From contig DCIG01000009.1 in assembly GCA_002315855.1 (NCBI GenBank), forward strand, positions 1-7,296: DNA of 7,296 bases. The letters run 5' to 3'. This DNA comes from Lentisphaeria bacterium UBA1732. Its GTDB lineage: Bacteria > Verrucomicrobiota > Lentisphaeria > Victivallales > UBA1829. Position numbers and translations under genes: made by a program. Positions 1-6,962 of this stretch are shown piece after piece (the first letter of the stretch is position 1; the number at the start of each line of letters is the position of its first letter). The notes under the pieces are model-generated. The model saw only the letters and a program-made list of their open reading frames with translations. It was not told the origin of the DNA and did no database searches.

Positions 1-526
1 AAAAAAACGGGATTTTAGGTTTGACGGGAATCCATATACCGCACTCATATTCAGGCGACATGGGATTGCCGGCGGTGTAGACTTCCACGCTCATCCCCAT
101 ATTAACCTGAAGTTCATCGGCATGAGCTTTCATCCAATCCGTGTATACATAGGTATTCATTTCCTGAAATACTTTGGGCAAGGGACCTTTGGTCATAAAT
201 TCCACCCAGTCGGATTCTGGAATGTCATACAACCGGAATGCGACGGGAACCGGACCGCCCTGATAAATGCCGCAAATGATATATTCAAACTCTTTTCCAC
301 CGGGGAGTGTTCTGCATACGGCAAACATGCCGATCTGATTCGCAAGAACTGCGGTTTCTTCTTCATTTTCGGGAACCATGGTTTTGAAAAGCCGCCCGTA
401 ACGCCCTGCATACATTTCGTCCCAGAATTTCGGACATTCGCTGTAACCATTTTCCATGCGGATTACTTTTGAAAAGCCGATTACCTGAAATGCTTCTTTG
501 TGTGTTTTTTTGCTTTGAATATTCAT
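1..526 (-). CDS. GyrI-like (AraC effector-binding-type) small-molecule-binding domain protein, 3' end outside window
   Basis: 175 codons are visible. The protein starts MNIQSKKTHKEAFQVIGFSK and is cut by the left window edge, probably only a few residues before its end, because the family's C-terminal signature is already present (YECGIWIPVK, about residues 160-169). Other family-like features are the basal-strand opening 'F.VIG.S..I' (13-22), the helix 'FWDEMYAGRYGRLF' (34-47) and the loop 'IPESDWVEF' (102-110). These domains bind hydrophobic or cationic small molecules; E161 sits where the family usually has its ligand-contacting Glu. There is no helix-turn-helix, so this is a stand-alone cytosolic binding protein rather than a complete regulator. 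The start at 526 is supported by AAGGAG (532-537) and by an in-frame stop shortly upstream. It is divergent from glmS and has its own candidate promoter. The ligand is unknown. I am confident of the fold and not of the role. Confidence 0.8.
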   Translation of the reverse strand, partial: MNIQSKKTHKEAFQVIGFSKVIRMENGYSECPKFWDEMYAGRYGRLFKTMVPENEEETAVLANQIGMFAVCRTLPGGKEFEYIICGIYQGGPVPVAFRLYDIPESDWVEFMTKGPLPKVFQEMNTYVYTDWMKAHADELQVNMGMSVEVYTAGNPMSPEYECGIWIPVKPKIPFF

Positions 527-603
527 GACTGCTCCTTGATGATGAATTACTGTGAGGTGAAATTACGTTCAAAAGTTCCTCCTGAATACAACAGTGTCTT
601 AAT

Positions 604-632
604 ACAATATCATTATTTCCCCGTAAAATCAA
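604..632 (-). promoter_or_regulatory. Candidate sigma-70-type promoter for the GyrI-like gene
   Basis: On the minus strand TTGATT (627-632) and TATTGT (604-609) are separated by exactly 17 bases, with a TG one base before the -10 (TGA-TATTGT, extended -10). Transcription would start near 597, giving a leader of about 70 nt. The -10 is imperfect, but the layout matches the other two promoters in this window. Confidence 0.5.
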
Positions 633-647
633 GAATGATTCAGTTCC

Positions 648-668
648 TTTGACATAAAAATAGTCAAA
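648..668. repeat. Inverted repeat TTTGAC-N9-GTCAAA between divergent promoters
   Basis: Perfect six-base arms (648-653 and 663-668) around an AT-rich nine-base centre lie upstream of both the minus-strand -35 (627-632) and the plus-strand -35 (696-701). The placement suits a shared operator for the divergent genes. A repeat this short in AT-rich DNA may also be chance. Confidence 0.3.
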
Positions 669-695
669 AAAGGATGATACATTCTTCCTCATTGT

Positions 696-724
696 TTGAA
701 AAATGACGTAAAATATGGTATATT
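696..724 (+). promoter_or_regulatory. glmS promoter
   Basis: TTGAAA (696-701), a 17-base spacer and TATATT (719-724), with an extended -10 TGG at 716-718. Transcription is expected near 731, giving a leader of about 200 nt before the glmS ATG. The same hexamers, spacing and TGG occur in front of the oadGAB operon at 6972-7000, which strengthens both calls. Confidence 0.65.
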
Positions 725-729
725 ATATA

Positions 730-776
730 TGTAAACATGATTTTAAAATCGTATTATCGGTTTGTAAATGATTTTA
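730..776. repeat. Direct repeat at the start of the glmS leader, first copy palindromic
   Basis: TGTAAA-CA-TGATTTTA (730-745) recurs as TGTAAATGATTTTA (763-776), about 31 bases apart. The first copy runs into the perfect 12-base palindrome GATTTTAAAATC (739-750), just downstream of the predicted start site. TGATTTTA occurs a third time at 868-875. Operator sites for a transcription factor are the natural reading. Chance in AT-rich sequence is the alternative. Confidence 0.35.
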
Positions 777-846
777 TGATATTCTGCATCATTGTTTTTG
801 TGTGGCAGCGGCTCTTGCGGTCATGTAAACTTTTTTGCAGAGTATT

Positions 847-889
847 GTATCAATGATTGACACGCTGTGATTTTACGATTTTGAAATCA
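847..889. promoter_or_regulatory. Two adjacent interrupted palindromes in the glmS leader (candidate operators)
   Basis: The sequence at 847-863 is a 17-base near-palindrome with core TCAATGATTGA and GT/AC ends, with one mismatched pair. The sequence at 868-889 has TGATTT/AAATCA arms around a 10-base centre and includes the third TGATTTTA copy. Together they sit 45-87 bases before the glmS start. The symmetry is plain, but function is inferred. Confidence 0.3.
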
Positions 890-933
890 GTTCAGAAAAT
901 TTTCGCTATCCAACCCAAAAAAGGAATTCAGTT

Positions 934-2769
934 ATGTGCGGAATTGTAGGTTATATTGGCTCTGAAAAAGCCGCCGCTCCATTTTTGCTTGACGGTCTGA
1001 AACGCTTGGAGTACCGCGGATATGACTCCGCCGGAATCAGTCTGGTGAACTCATCGGGTCATATTCTTACGGTCAAATCCATCGGAAAAGTCGTTCATCT
1101 GGAACAGAAATGCCAGTCGATTCAGTGCAGCGATATGTATGCCGGAATTGCTCATACCCGCTGGGCAACTCACGGTGCCCCCAGCGAAAACAACGCGCAT
1201 CCCCATCTTTCCGGAAGCGGAAAATTCGCGGTGGTGCACAACGGCATCATCGAAAACTATTCCGAGCTGCGCAAACGTCTGTCCATGGCCGGACACAAAT
1301 TTGTGTCTGATACCGATACCGAAGTCATTCCTCATTTGATTGAAGAATTTTACAATGGCGATTTCGCCGCAGCGGTTACCGGTGCTGTGCAGCAGCTTTC
1401 CGGCACATACGGCATTGCAGTCCTGTGCGCAGATTATCCCGATATGATGATTACGGCACGTCATGGAAGTCCCATTGTAATCGGGCTTGCCGGGAATGCC
1501 AACATGGTGGCGAGCGATGTTACCGCGCTGGTGTCGTATACACGCGATGTGCTGTACCTCAATGACGATGAAATGGCGATTATCACGCCATCGCATGTGG
1601 AAGTCCGCACCATCAATAATGTGCCTGTTACTCGTGAAGTTTCCCGAATTTCGTGGGATGTTTCCGCCGATGGAAAAGGAACATTTGAGCATTTCATGCT
1701 GAAAGAAATCTATGAACAGCCTGAATCGGTAGGGAATGCAATTCGCGGTCGTATTGATTTGAAGGCTGGGAATGCAAAACTTTCGGGTCTGGACCTCACA
1801 CCGCGCGAAATGGCGTTGATTAACCGTATTGTCGTAGCTGCCTGCGGAAGCAGTTTTCATGCAGGTCTGCTCGGAACTTATTATTTTGAGGATATTTCAG
1901 GGATTCCTGCATCGGTGGAGCAGGCCGCTGAATTTCGCTACCGCAACCCGATTATCGAACCGAATACGCTGGTCCTGCCAATCAGTCAGTCAGGGGAAAC
2001 CGCAGACACGCTGGCGGCTGTCCGTGAGGCAGTCAACAAAGGCGCAATTGTGGCGGCAATCTGCAATGTCGTAGGTTCCACGATTGCTCGCGAAAGCGGA
2101 CGCGGTATTTATCTCCATGCCGGCTCTGAAATCAGTGTCGCGTCCACAAAAGCGTTTACATGCCAGGTAGCAGTTCTGTTGATGCTTGCGCTCCTGCTGG
2201 GACGCAATCGCCGCATGAATCATGAAACCGGGACGGAATTATCGCAGGAAATCATGCGTATCCCATCTCTGATACAGGAAGTTTTGAAGCAGGCTCCGAC
2301 AATTGAAGCCATTGCAAAAAAACATGCGAATGCACATGATTTATTCTATATCGGGCGCGGATGTCTTTATCCTGCTGCGCTGGAAGGGGCGCTGAAACTG
2401 AAAGAAATCAGCTATGTTCATGCCGAAGGTTATCAGGCTGCCGAGCTGAAACATGGTCCGATTGCGCTTTTGGACGAACATGTCCCCGTTGTCGCACTCT
2501 GCAATGACATCCCCGGCAAAGACAAGATGCTCGGTAATATTCAGGAATGCCGTGCCAGACAGTCTCCTGTGATTGCCGTGGTAACGGGTGATGATGACTG
2601 CTGTGCCCCATTCACAGAAGATATTATCCGTGTTCCTGCAAGCTCTCGCTTTGTCGCACCGATTACAACGGTTGTCGCTCTTCAGCTTTTTGCGTATTAT
2701 TTTGCGAAAGAACGCGGCTGTGAAATTGATCAGCCCCGCAATCTTGCGAAAAGTGTTACGGTGGAATAA
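934..2769 (+). CDS. glmS: Glutamine--fructose-6-phosphate aminotransferase (isomerizing)
   Basis: Makes glucosamine-6-phosphate from fructose-6-phosphate and glutamine, the first committed step toward UDP-GlcNAc for peptidoglycan and LPS; cytosolic. It is 611 aa, the usual length (E. coli 608). The N-terminal Ntn glutaminase begins MCGIVGYIG, whose Cys2 becomes the catalytic N-terminal Cys once Met is removed. It also has HTRWATHG (74-81), HNGIIENY (102-109) and SDTDTE (125-130). Two SIS sugar-isomerase domains follow: ACGSSFHAG (303-311), SQSGETADT (351-359) and SVASTKAFT (401-409) in the first, and EGALKLKEISYVHAEGY (484-500) with ELKHGP (504-509) in the second. E491, H507 and K606 (C-terminal PRNLAKSVTVE) match the E. 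coli isomerase residues E488, H504 and K603. The start is fixed by the required Met-Cys and by AAGGA at 921-925. It has its own promoter and terminator, so it is probably monocistronic. Confidence 0.98.
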   Translation: MCGIVGYIGSEKAAAPFLLDGLKRLEYRGYDSAGISLVNSSGHILTVKSIGKVVHLEQKCQSIQCSDMYAGIAHTRWATHGAPSENNAHPHLSGSGKFAVVHNGIIENYSELRKRLSMAGHKFVSDTDTEVIPHLIEEFYNGDFAAAVTGAVQQLSGTYGIAVLCADYPDMMITARHGSPIVIGLAGNANMVASDVTALVSYTRDVLYLNDDEMAIITPSHVEVRTINNVPVTREVSRISWDVSADGKGTFEHFMLKEIYEQPESVGNAIRGRIDLKAGNAKLSGLDLTPREMALINRIVVAACGSSFHAGLLGTYYFEDISGIPASVEQAAEFRYRNPIIEPNTLVLPISQSGETADTLAAVREAVNKGAIVAAICNVVGSTIARESGRGIYLHAGSEISVASTKAFTCQVAVLLMLALLLGRNRRMNHETGTELSQEIMRIPSLIQEVLKQAPTIEAIAKKHANAHDLFYIGRGCLYPAALEGALKLKEISYVHAEGYQAAELKHGPIALLDEHVPVVALCNDIPGKDKMLGNIQECRARQSPVIAVVTGDDDCCAPFTEDIIRVPASSRFVAPITTVVALQLFAYYFAKERGCEIDQPRNLAKSVTVE

Positions 2770-2793
2770 TAAGACGGACCAATCAATCAAATG

Positions 2794-2826
2794 CGGTATG
2801 GACTTCAAAATCCATACCGTTTTTTT
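2794..2826 (+). terminator. Intrinsic terminator of glmS
   Basis: Perfect nine-base-pair stem CGGTATGGA/TCCATACCG (2794-2802 and 2811-2819) with loop CTTCAAAA, followed by seven T (2820-2826). It begins 25 bases after the glmS stop. The opposite strand has no T-run after the hairpin, so it should work in the plus direction only. Confidence 0.92.
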
Positions 2827-2842
2827 ACGCTCTGCCGAACAC

Positions 2843-2879
2843 AAAAAAAATCGGACCCGGTTTTGAAGCCGGGTCCGAT
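2843..2879 (-). terminator. Intrinsic terminator of the oadGAB operon
   Basis: Read on the minus strand, an 11-base-pair GC-rich stem (2869-2879 with 2850-2860, core CGGACCCGG/CCGGGTCCG) closes the loop CTTCAAAA and runs into eight T (2850-2843). It lies 36 bases past the oadB stop. The plus-strand side has only a short A-run, so it is directional. Confidence 0.93.
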
Positions 2880-2914
2880 AAAAAGAACAATACTGTGTTC
2901 CGCAATGAACGGAA

Positions 2915-4708
2915 TCAGATGGAACCGCAGATGCAGAGCAGTACGCCTGCCGCAACAGCAGATCCGATTACGCCGGAGACGTTCGGGCCCATGGCGTGCA
3001 TGAGCAGGAAGTTCTGAGGATCGTATTCGAGACCGACCTTGTTGGATACACGGGCTGCCATCGGGACGGCGGACACGCCGGCAGAACCGATGAGCGGATT
3101 GATTTTATCTTTGCTGAACATGTTCATGAGCTTGGCAAAGCAGACACCAGTCGCAGTGGCGATGCAGAATGCCGCGCAGCCGAGGAACAGGATGCCGAGA
3201 GTCTGAGCATTGAGGAACTGATCCGCAGAGAGCTTGGACCCGACGGAGAGACCGAGGAAGATGGTAACAATGTTCATCAGTGCATTGGAGGCGGTATCAG
3301 TCAGACGACCGACAACACCGCATTCACGCATGAGGTTGCCCAGCATAAGCATACCAATCAGCGGAGCGGCATCCGGGAGGAGCAGTGCGCAGAGCAGGGT
3401 AATCATGATGGGGAAGCAGATTTTTTCAATCTGCGGCACATGACGGAGCTGTTTCATTTTGATGCGGCGTTCTGCATCCGTGGTCAGGGCGCGCATGATC
3501 GGGGGCTGAATAATCGGCACAAGTGCCATGTAGGAATATGCAGCTACGGCGATTGCACCGAGCAGAGACGGGGACAGACGGGATGCCAGGAAGATGGCTG
3601 TCGGGCCGTCGGCACCGCCGATGATACCGATGGAGGCAGCATCTTTCATATTGAATTCAAGTCCCGGAATGAAGTTCAGAAGCAGGGCTCCGAGGAGAGC
3701 ACCGAAGATACCGAACTGAGCTGCACCGCCGAGAAGTGCTGTACGCGGGTTCGCAAGCATCGGACCGAAGTCGGTCATAGCACCGACTCCGAGGAAGATG
3801 ATCAGGGGGAAGACGCCGCTTTCGATACCGACGTTGTAGACCATGCCCTGAAGACCGCTCGGACCGGAGATGCCGGCAAGCGGAATATTGGCGAGGATGG
3901 AGCCGAAACCGATGGGGAGGAGCAGAAGCGGTTCAAAACCCTTGACGATGGCGAGGTAAACCAGAAGAATACCGACCAAAGTCATAATTACTTTACCGAG
4001 ACCAAGCATCCATGTATTCGGAAAATCCTGGAAAGTCTGACGGCAGAGGTCGTAGATACCGGTGCTCTTGCCGAGGAGAATGAAGGACTGACCGAAAGAC
4101 GGCAGATTGCGGGCATTGCTGCCTTCGCGCAGGGAGTCATGATAGAGATTGGCAGGAATGAACTTGCCGACAACATCATTCGTTTCGAGTGCGGTGGCAG
4201 TGTCAAGGCCGGCGCGGAGATCGGTAACGATCAGGGATGCGGCCATTTTGACTTTGCCTTTGGAGCGGGCAACCGGTTTGATGGTCATGATTTCGGTGTT
4301 GTCATGGAGCTTATTGCCTTTTTTCGCCCATGTGGCGAAAATGGTGGCTTTGCCCTTGGCAGCCTGAATCTTTTCAACGGTGGCTTTTGCCTTGGTGATG
4401 ATACTTGCGACTTCATCTTTCGGCGCGCCGGATAATTCTTTGAAGTCCGCTTCATTCTGGGCATCGGTCATAAAGGATGCCATGGTGTTTTCATCGCCCC
4501 AGACGTAGACGAGGTAAATATCGCCGGTTTTGGGGTCTTTGTACCAGTCGAAGCAGTCATCGTTTGTGGAGTGTTCTGCATCACGAACAAGACCGGGAAC
4601 GGCCTTCTGAAGGTCGGCCAGTGTTTTGGGCAGGGCTGCATCCTGCGCGCACAGCACGCAGGAGACAAACAGAGCCGCAAAGGCCATAAGGAATGTTCTG
4701 ATCTTCAT
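2915..4708 (-). CDS. oadB: Na+-translocating oxaloacetate decarboxylase beta subunit with extra N-terminal exported domain
   Basis: The membrane subunit decarboxylates carboxybiotin on OadA and couples this to Na+ export. It is 597 aa; classic OadB is about 433. The core from roughly residue 230 is typical: AIVKGFEPLLLLPIGFG (253-269), GIIGGADGPTAIF (361-373), AAYSYMALVPIIQPP (389-403), NPLIGSAGVSAVPMAARV (537-554) and NFLLMHAMGPNVSGVIGSA (566-584). D367, Y393, N537, S546 and R553 line up with Klebsiella D203, Y229, N373, S382 and R389 at a constant offset of 164. Multiple hydrophobic segments span 235-597. Residues 1-21 form a signal peptide (MKIRTFLMAFAALFVSCVLCA). Residues 22 to about 165 are a soluble region I do not recognise, presumably periplasmic. 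The 4708 start is chosen over an in-frame Met at 4771 because it has GAGGAG at 4719-4724 and directly gives the signal peptide. It is last in oadGAB, four bases after oadA. Confidence 0.93.
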   Translation of the reverse strand: MKIRTFLMAFAALFVSCVLCAQDAALPKTLADLQKAVPGLVRDAEHSTNDDCFDWYKDPKTGDIYLVYVWGDENTMASFMTDAQNEADFKELSGAPKDEVASIITKAKATVEKIQAAKGKATIFATWAKKGNKLHDNTEIMTIKPVARSKGKVKMAASLIVTDLRAGLDTATALETNDVVGKFIPANLYHDSLREGSNARNLPSFGQSFILLGKSTGIYDLCRQTFQDFPNTWMLGLGKVIMTLVGILLVYLAIVKGFEPLLLLPIGFGSILANIPLAGISGPSGLQGMVYNVGIESGVFPLIIFLGVGAMTDFGPMLANPRTALLGGAAQFGIFGALLGALLLNFIPGLEFNMKDAASIGIIGGADGPTAIFLASRLSPSLLGAIAVAAYSYMALVPIIQPPIMRALTTDAERRIKMKQLRHVPQIEKICFPIMITLLCALLLPDAAPLIGMLMLGNLMRECGVVGRLTDTASNALMNIVTIFLGLSVGSKLSADQFLNAQTLGILFLGCAAFCIATATGVCFAKLMNMFSKDKINPLIGSAGVSAVPMAARVSNKVGLEYDPQNFLLMHAMGPNVSGVIGSAVAAGVLLCICGSI

Positions 4709-4712
4709 TGGA

Positions 4713-6563
4713 TTACTTCTCCTCAATAACGAAGATGACCTGACCAGAGGTAACGACTTCCTTGAGACCAATGCAGATTTCGGTAATGGTACCGCCCTTT
4801 TCGGCCTTGATTTCGGTTTCCATCTTCATGGCTTCGATAACGGCAATTACATCACCGGCTTCGACTTCATCGCCTTCTTCGACTTCAATCTTGGTGATTG
4901 TGCCGGGCAGCGGGCTCTTGATGGGGGTGCCTTCGCCGGAGGAAGCCTTCTTTGCCGCCGGAGCGGCTGCGCCGCCGGTAACAACCTGAGATGCGAGGTC
5001 GGCAGTGATAACTCCGCCTTCCTTGACCTGAACGTTGAAAGTCTTTCCTTCGACAGTAACGGTGTATGCGGCCGGGGTTGCAGCTTTCGCGGCAGCCTTC
5101 GGTGCGGCATCTGCGGCAAGACGGATTCCGTTGGGACGTTCGCCCTTCAGAAATGCGAGACCCTTTTCAGCCTGCTTGGTGTCGCACGCTGCGATGATGA
5201 AGATATTTTCATCGGTAACGGGGAGACCGTTCTTTTCGAGTTTGGCCTTGCAGTATTCGATTCCGAGTTCGGGGTTGGCATCATTGATTTCAACAACGGA
5301 CTTGGTGGTCGGTTCGAGATGGAGCTGTTCAGAAGCCCACTTGACAATCTGCGGATCGGGAGCGACCGGAGTCTTGCCGAAGTAGCCGAGGACCATCTTG
5401 CCGTAGCCGTTCGGATCGAGCTTCCAGGAACCATCGGGGTTCTTGCCCTGCATGGCGTTGCGGAAAGCCTGCTGGAAGTAGAACTGGGAGACCGGCGTAA
5501 CGGAGGTGCCGAAACCGCCGCGGGCAACGACTTCGCGCATTTCTTCAATGCAGGCATCGTACTTGTCGAGGCAGTTGTTGTCGCGCATCATCTGGGTATT
5601 GGCTGTGAGGGCACCGCCGGGCATCGGGCTGAAGATGATTTCAGGGGAAACCTGCATGGATTCAGGCGGCATGAAGTATTTGCTCATGCAATCCTTGAAA
5701 ACTTTTTCGACCTTGAGAATCTTTTCCGGGTCGATGTCGAGGGTATAATCTGTGCCGCGGAGACGCTGGTACATGGTCAGAATGTCAGCTTCGCAGGTGC
5801 CGCCGGAGAGCGGAGCCATGGCGAGGTCGATGACATCGGCACCGGCTGTGATGGCTGCCCAGTTGCAGGCGATTGCCATGCCGGCAGTGTCGTGGGTGTG
5901 GAACTGGATTTCCTTGGCACCGGCGCCGAAGGTCTTGTCGAGAATTTCGCGAGCCAGCTTGATGGTGTCATAAACGGTCTGCGGAGTGGAGGTGCCGGAA
6001 GCATCTTTGAATGCAACACTGTCAAACGGAATTTCAGCCTTGATGATTTCATTCAGGCGATCCGCGTAGAATTTCGGTGTGTGTGCATAGGTTTCCTTGG
6101 CAGCGATTGCCGGGGCAAGACCCATCATGGTAACGGTAACCTGGTGTTTGAGTCCGTTGTTTGCGATTGCACGGCCGGAGACATCGAGGTTGCGGACGTC
6201 GTTGAGGGCGTCGAAGTTGCGGATGGTGGTGATACCATGCTTCTTGAAGAGCTTGGCATGGAGATTGATGATGTCGCTGGACTGTGAAGACAGACCGACA
6301 ACGTTCACGCCGCGGGAAAGCGTCTGGAGATTGACATCCGGACCAACGGTGGCGCGCCACTTATCCATCATGGCAAAAGCATCTTCCTGGCAGTAGAAAT
6401 AAAGAGCCTGGAAACGAGCACCGCCGCCGATTTCGATGTAGTTGATACCGGCCTTAACGGCGGCATCCAGTGCGGGAAGGAAGTCATCGGTTTTGACGCG
6501 GGCTCCAAGGCACGACTGGAAACCGTCGCGGAAGGAGCAATCCATAAATTTAATTTTTTTCAT
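4713..6563 (-). CDS. oadA: Oxaloacetate decarboxylase alpha subunit (carboxyltransferase plus biotin carrier)
   Basis: Transfers the carboxyl of oxaloacetate to biotin, yielding pyruvate, then presents carboxybiotin to OadB; cytosolic face. It is 616 aa, near the family length. A PYC/OADA-type TIM barrel covers about 1-290: FRDGFQS (11-17, metal Asp D13), SRGVNVVG (83-90), RNFDALNDVRN (115-125), FKDASG (185-190, K186 being the lysine that is carbamylated in relatives) and FHTHDTAG (221-228, metal H222 and H224). The conserved second domain has PMPGGALTANTQ (313-324) and TPVSQ (356-360). Ala/Pro/Lys-rich linkers (about 483-498 and 530-545) flank a YTVTVEGKTFNVQV segment (500-513). The C-terminal biotinyl domain has EAMKMETEI with biotin lysine K580. 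Some usual motifs are altered (RDAHQS to RDGFQS; ECWGGAT to EIGGGAR), so it is a divergent clade and the exact substrate is inferred from the operon. The ribosome site is weak (AAGG about 10 bases upstream). Confidence 0.93.
   Translation of the reverse strand: MKKIKFMDCSFRDGFQSCLGARVKTDDFLPALDAAVKAGINYIEIGGGARFQALYFYCQEDAFAMMDKWRATVGPDVNLQTLSRGVNVVGLSSQSSDIINLHAKLFKKHGITTIRNFDALNDVRNLDVSGRAIANNGLKHQVTVTMMGLAPAIAAKETYAHTPKFYADRLNEIIKAEIPFDSVAFKDASGTSTPQTVYDTIKLAREILDKTFGAGAKEIQFHTHDTAGMAIACNWAAITAGADVIDLAMAPLSGGTCEADILTMYQRLRGTDYTLDIDPEKILKVEKVFKDCMSKYFMPPESMQVSPEIIFSPMPGGALTANTQMMRDNNCLDKYDACIEEMREVVARGGFGTSVTPVSQFYFQQAFRNAMQGKNPDGSWKLDPNGYGKMVLGYFGKTPVAPDPQIVKWASEQLHLEPTTKSVVEINDANPELGIEYCKAKLEKNGLPVTDENIFIIAACDTKQAEKGLAFLKGERPNGIRLAADAAPKAAAKAATPAAYTVTVEGKTFNVQVKEGGVITADLASQVVTGGAAAPAAKKASSGEGTPIKSPLPGTITKIEVEEGDEVEAGDVIAVIEAMKMETEIKAEKGGTITEICIGLKEVVTSGQVIFVIEEK
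4719..4724 (-). promoter_or_regulatory. Ribosome binding site of oadB, inside the end of oadA
   Basis: GAGGAG on the minus strand lies within the last codons of oadA, 10 bases before the ATG at 4708. This decides the oadB start and suggests that oadB translation is coupled to termination on oadA, whose stop (4713-4715) is four bases upstream. Confidence 0.8.
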
Positions 6564-6620
6564 TGAGAAAAAGCCTTGTATGTTTGAATTGGAATGTATA
6601 ATGTTGGATGATGGAAAAAA

Positions 6621-6896
6621 TTACTTGCCTGCACGGAAAAGTTTGACAGCTTCGATTGCTGCGAGCGCGCGAACGCGGTCTTCCGCAGAGATTTCGGCAG
6701 TTTTGCCGGCTGCTTCTTTTTTCTTGGCTTTCTTTTTGGGTTGGGCAGCGACGGGTTCAAGGAAGTTCGAGAACGGAGCGAGTGCTTTCGATAACAGCTT
6801 CATGAAGCAAATCATGAGTGTCAGAAAGAAGAACACCGTTGCCATACCGAGTACCGTGGCCTTGACGCCATCGAGTAGAAGGGCACCTAAGTTCAT
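6621..6896 (-). CDS. oadG: Oxaloacetate decarboxylase gamma subunit
   Basis: A 91-aa membrane protein that assembles the alpha and beta subunits. One hydrophobic segment (about residues 11-31, including TVLGMATVFFFLTLMICF) near the N-terminus is followed by a Lys-rich linker (PKKKAKKKEA, 53-62) and a C-terminal helix (VRALAAIEAVKLF, 75-87). That is the standard OadG plan. Sequence similarity in this family is low, so the call rests on architecture and on position directly before oadA. The C-terminal His residues linked to Zn binding in the Klebsiella protein are absent. The start at 6896 has GGAG 10 bases upstream. It is first in the operon, with 57 bases to oadA and no obvious terminator between them. 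Confidence 0.88.
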   Translation of the reverse strand: MNLGALLLDGVKATVLGMATVFFFLTLMICFMKLLSKALAPFSNFLEPVAAQPKKKAKKKEAAGKTAEISAEDRVRALAAIEAVKLFRAGK

Positions 6897-6962
6897 GGTG
6901 ATGTAACTCCAATTGGTTAGTTTGTTGTTTGATTATGGTAAAGGTTGTGTTTTTATATGAAA

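Larger units (their letters stand above)
527..933. other. AT-rich divergent intergenic region (407 bases)
   Basis: No convincing gene is present. The region contains two divergent promoters (604-632 minus, 696-724 plus), an inverted repeat between them (648-668), and a long glmS leader (about 731-933). The leader has three copies of TGATTTTA and two interrupted palindromes. I looked for the glmS ribozyme, whose conserved core includes AGCGCC-like and pseudoknot elements, and did not recognise it. No tRNA or known riboswitch was apparent. Confidence 0.7.

Noticed and set aside
363..692. Minus-strand open frame of 109 codons across the GyrI-like gene start
   Set aside because: It overlaps a well-supported gene in another frame and has Ser/Arg-rich content with no domain. 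Only its internal AGGAGG-TTG is kept, as a low-interest observation.
857..885. Second glmS promoter from TTGACA at 857-862
   Set aside because: The hexamer is perfect, but 17 bases downstream there is only TTTGAA, a poor -10. The 696-724 promoter is much better.
731..933. glmS ribozyme in the glmS leader
   Set aside because: The conserved catalytic core and pseudoknot elements were not recognisable, and the leader is mostly AT-rich without strong stems.
2996..4435. Long plus-strand open frame (479 codons)
   Set aside because: It lies opposite oadB, its translation is rich in scattered charged and Cys/His residues with no recognisable domain, and it has no ribosome site. It is a by-product of oadB codon use.
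4645..4661. Lipoprotein signal in OadB (Cys17)
   Set aside because: The residues before Cys17 are F-V-S, not a proper lipobox, and the C-terminal part is a polytopic membrane protein. An ordinary signal peptide or anchor is likelier.
4709..4771. Longer oadB start at 4771
   Set aside because: It would add 21 Arg/Ser-rich residues overlapping oadA, bury the signal peptide, and ignore the GAGGAG site properly spaced for 4708.
4626..6287. Long plus-strand open frame (553 codons)
   Set aside because: It is antisense to oadA, which has full domain support. The translation is low in motif content and mirrors oadA codons.
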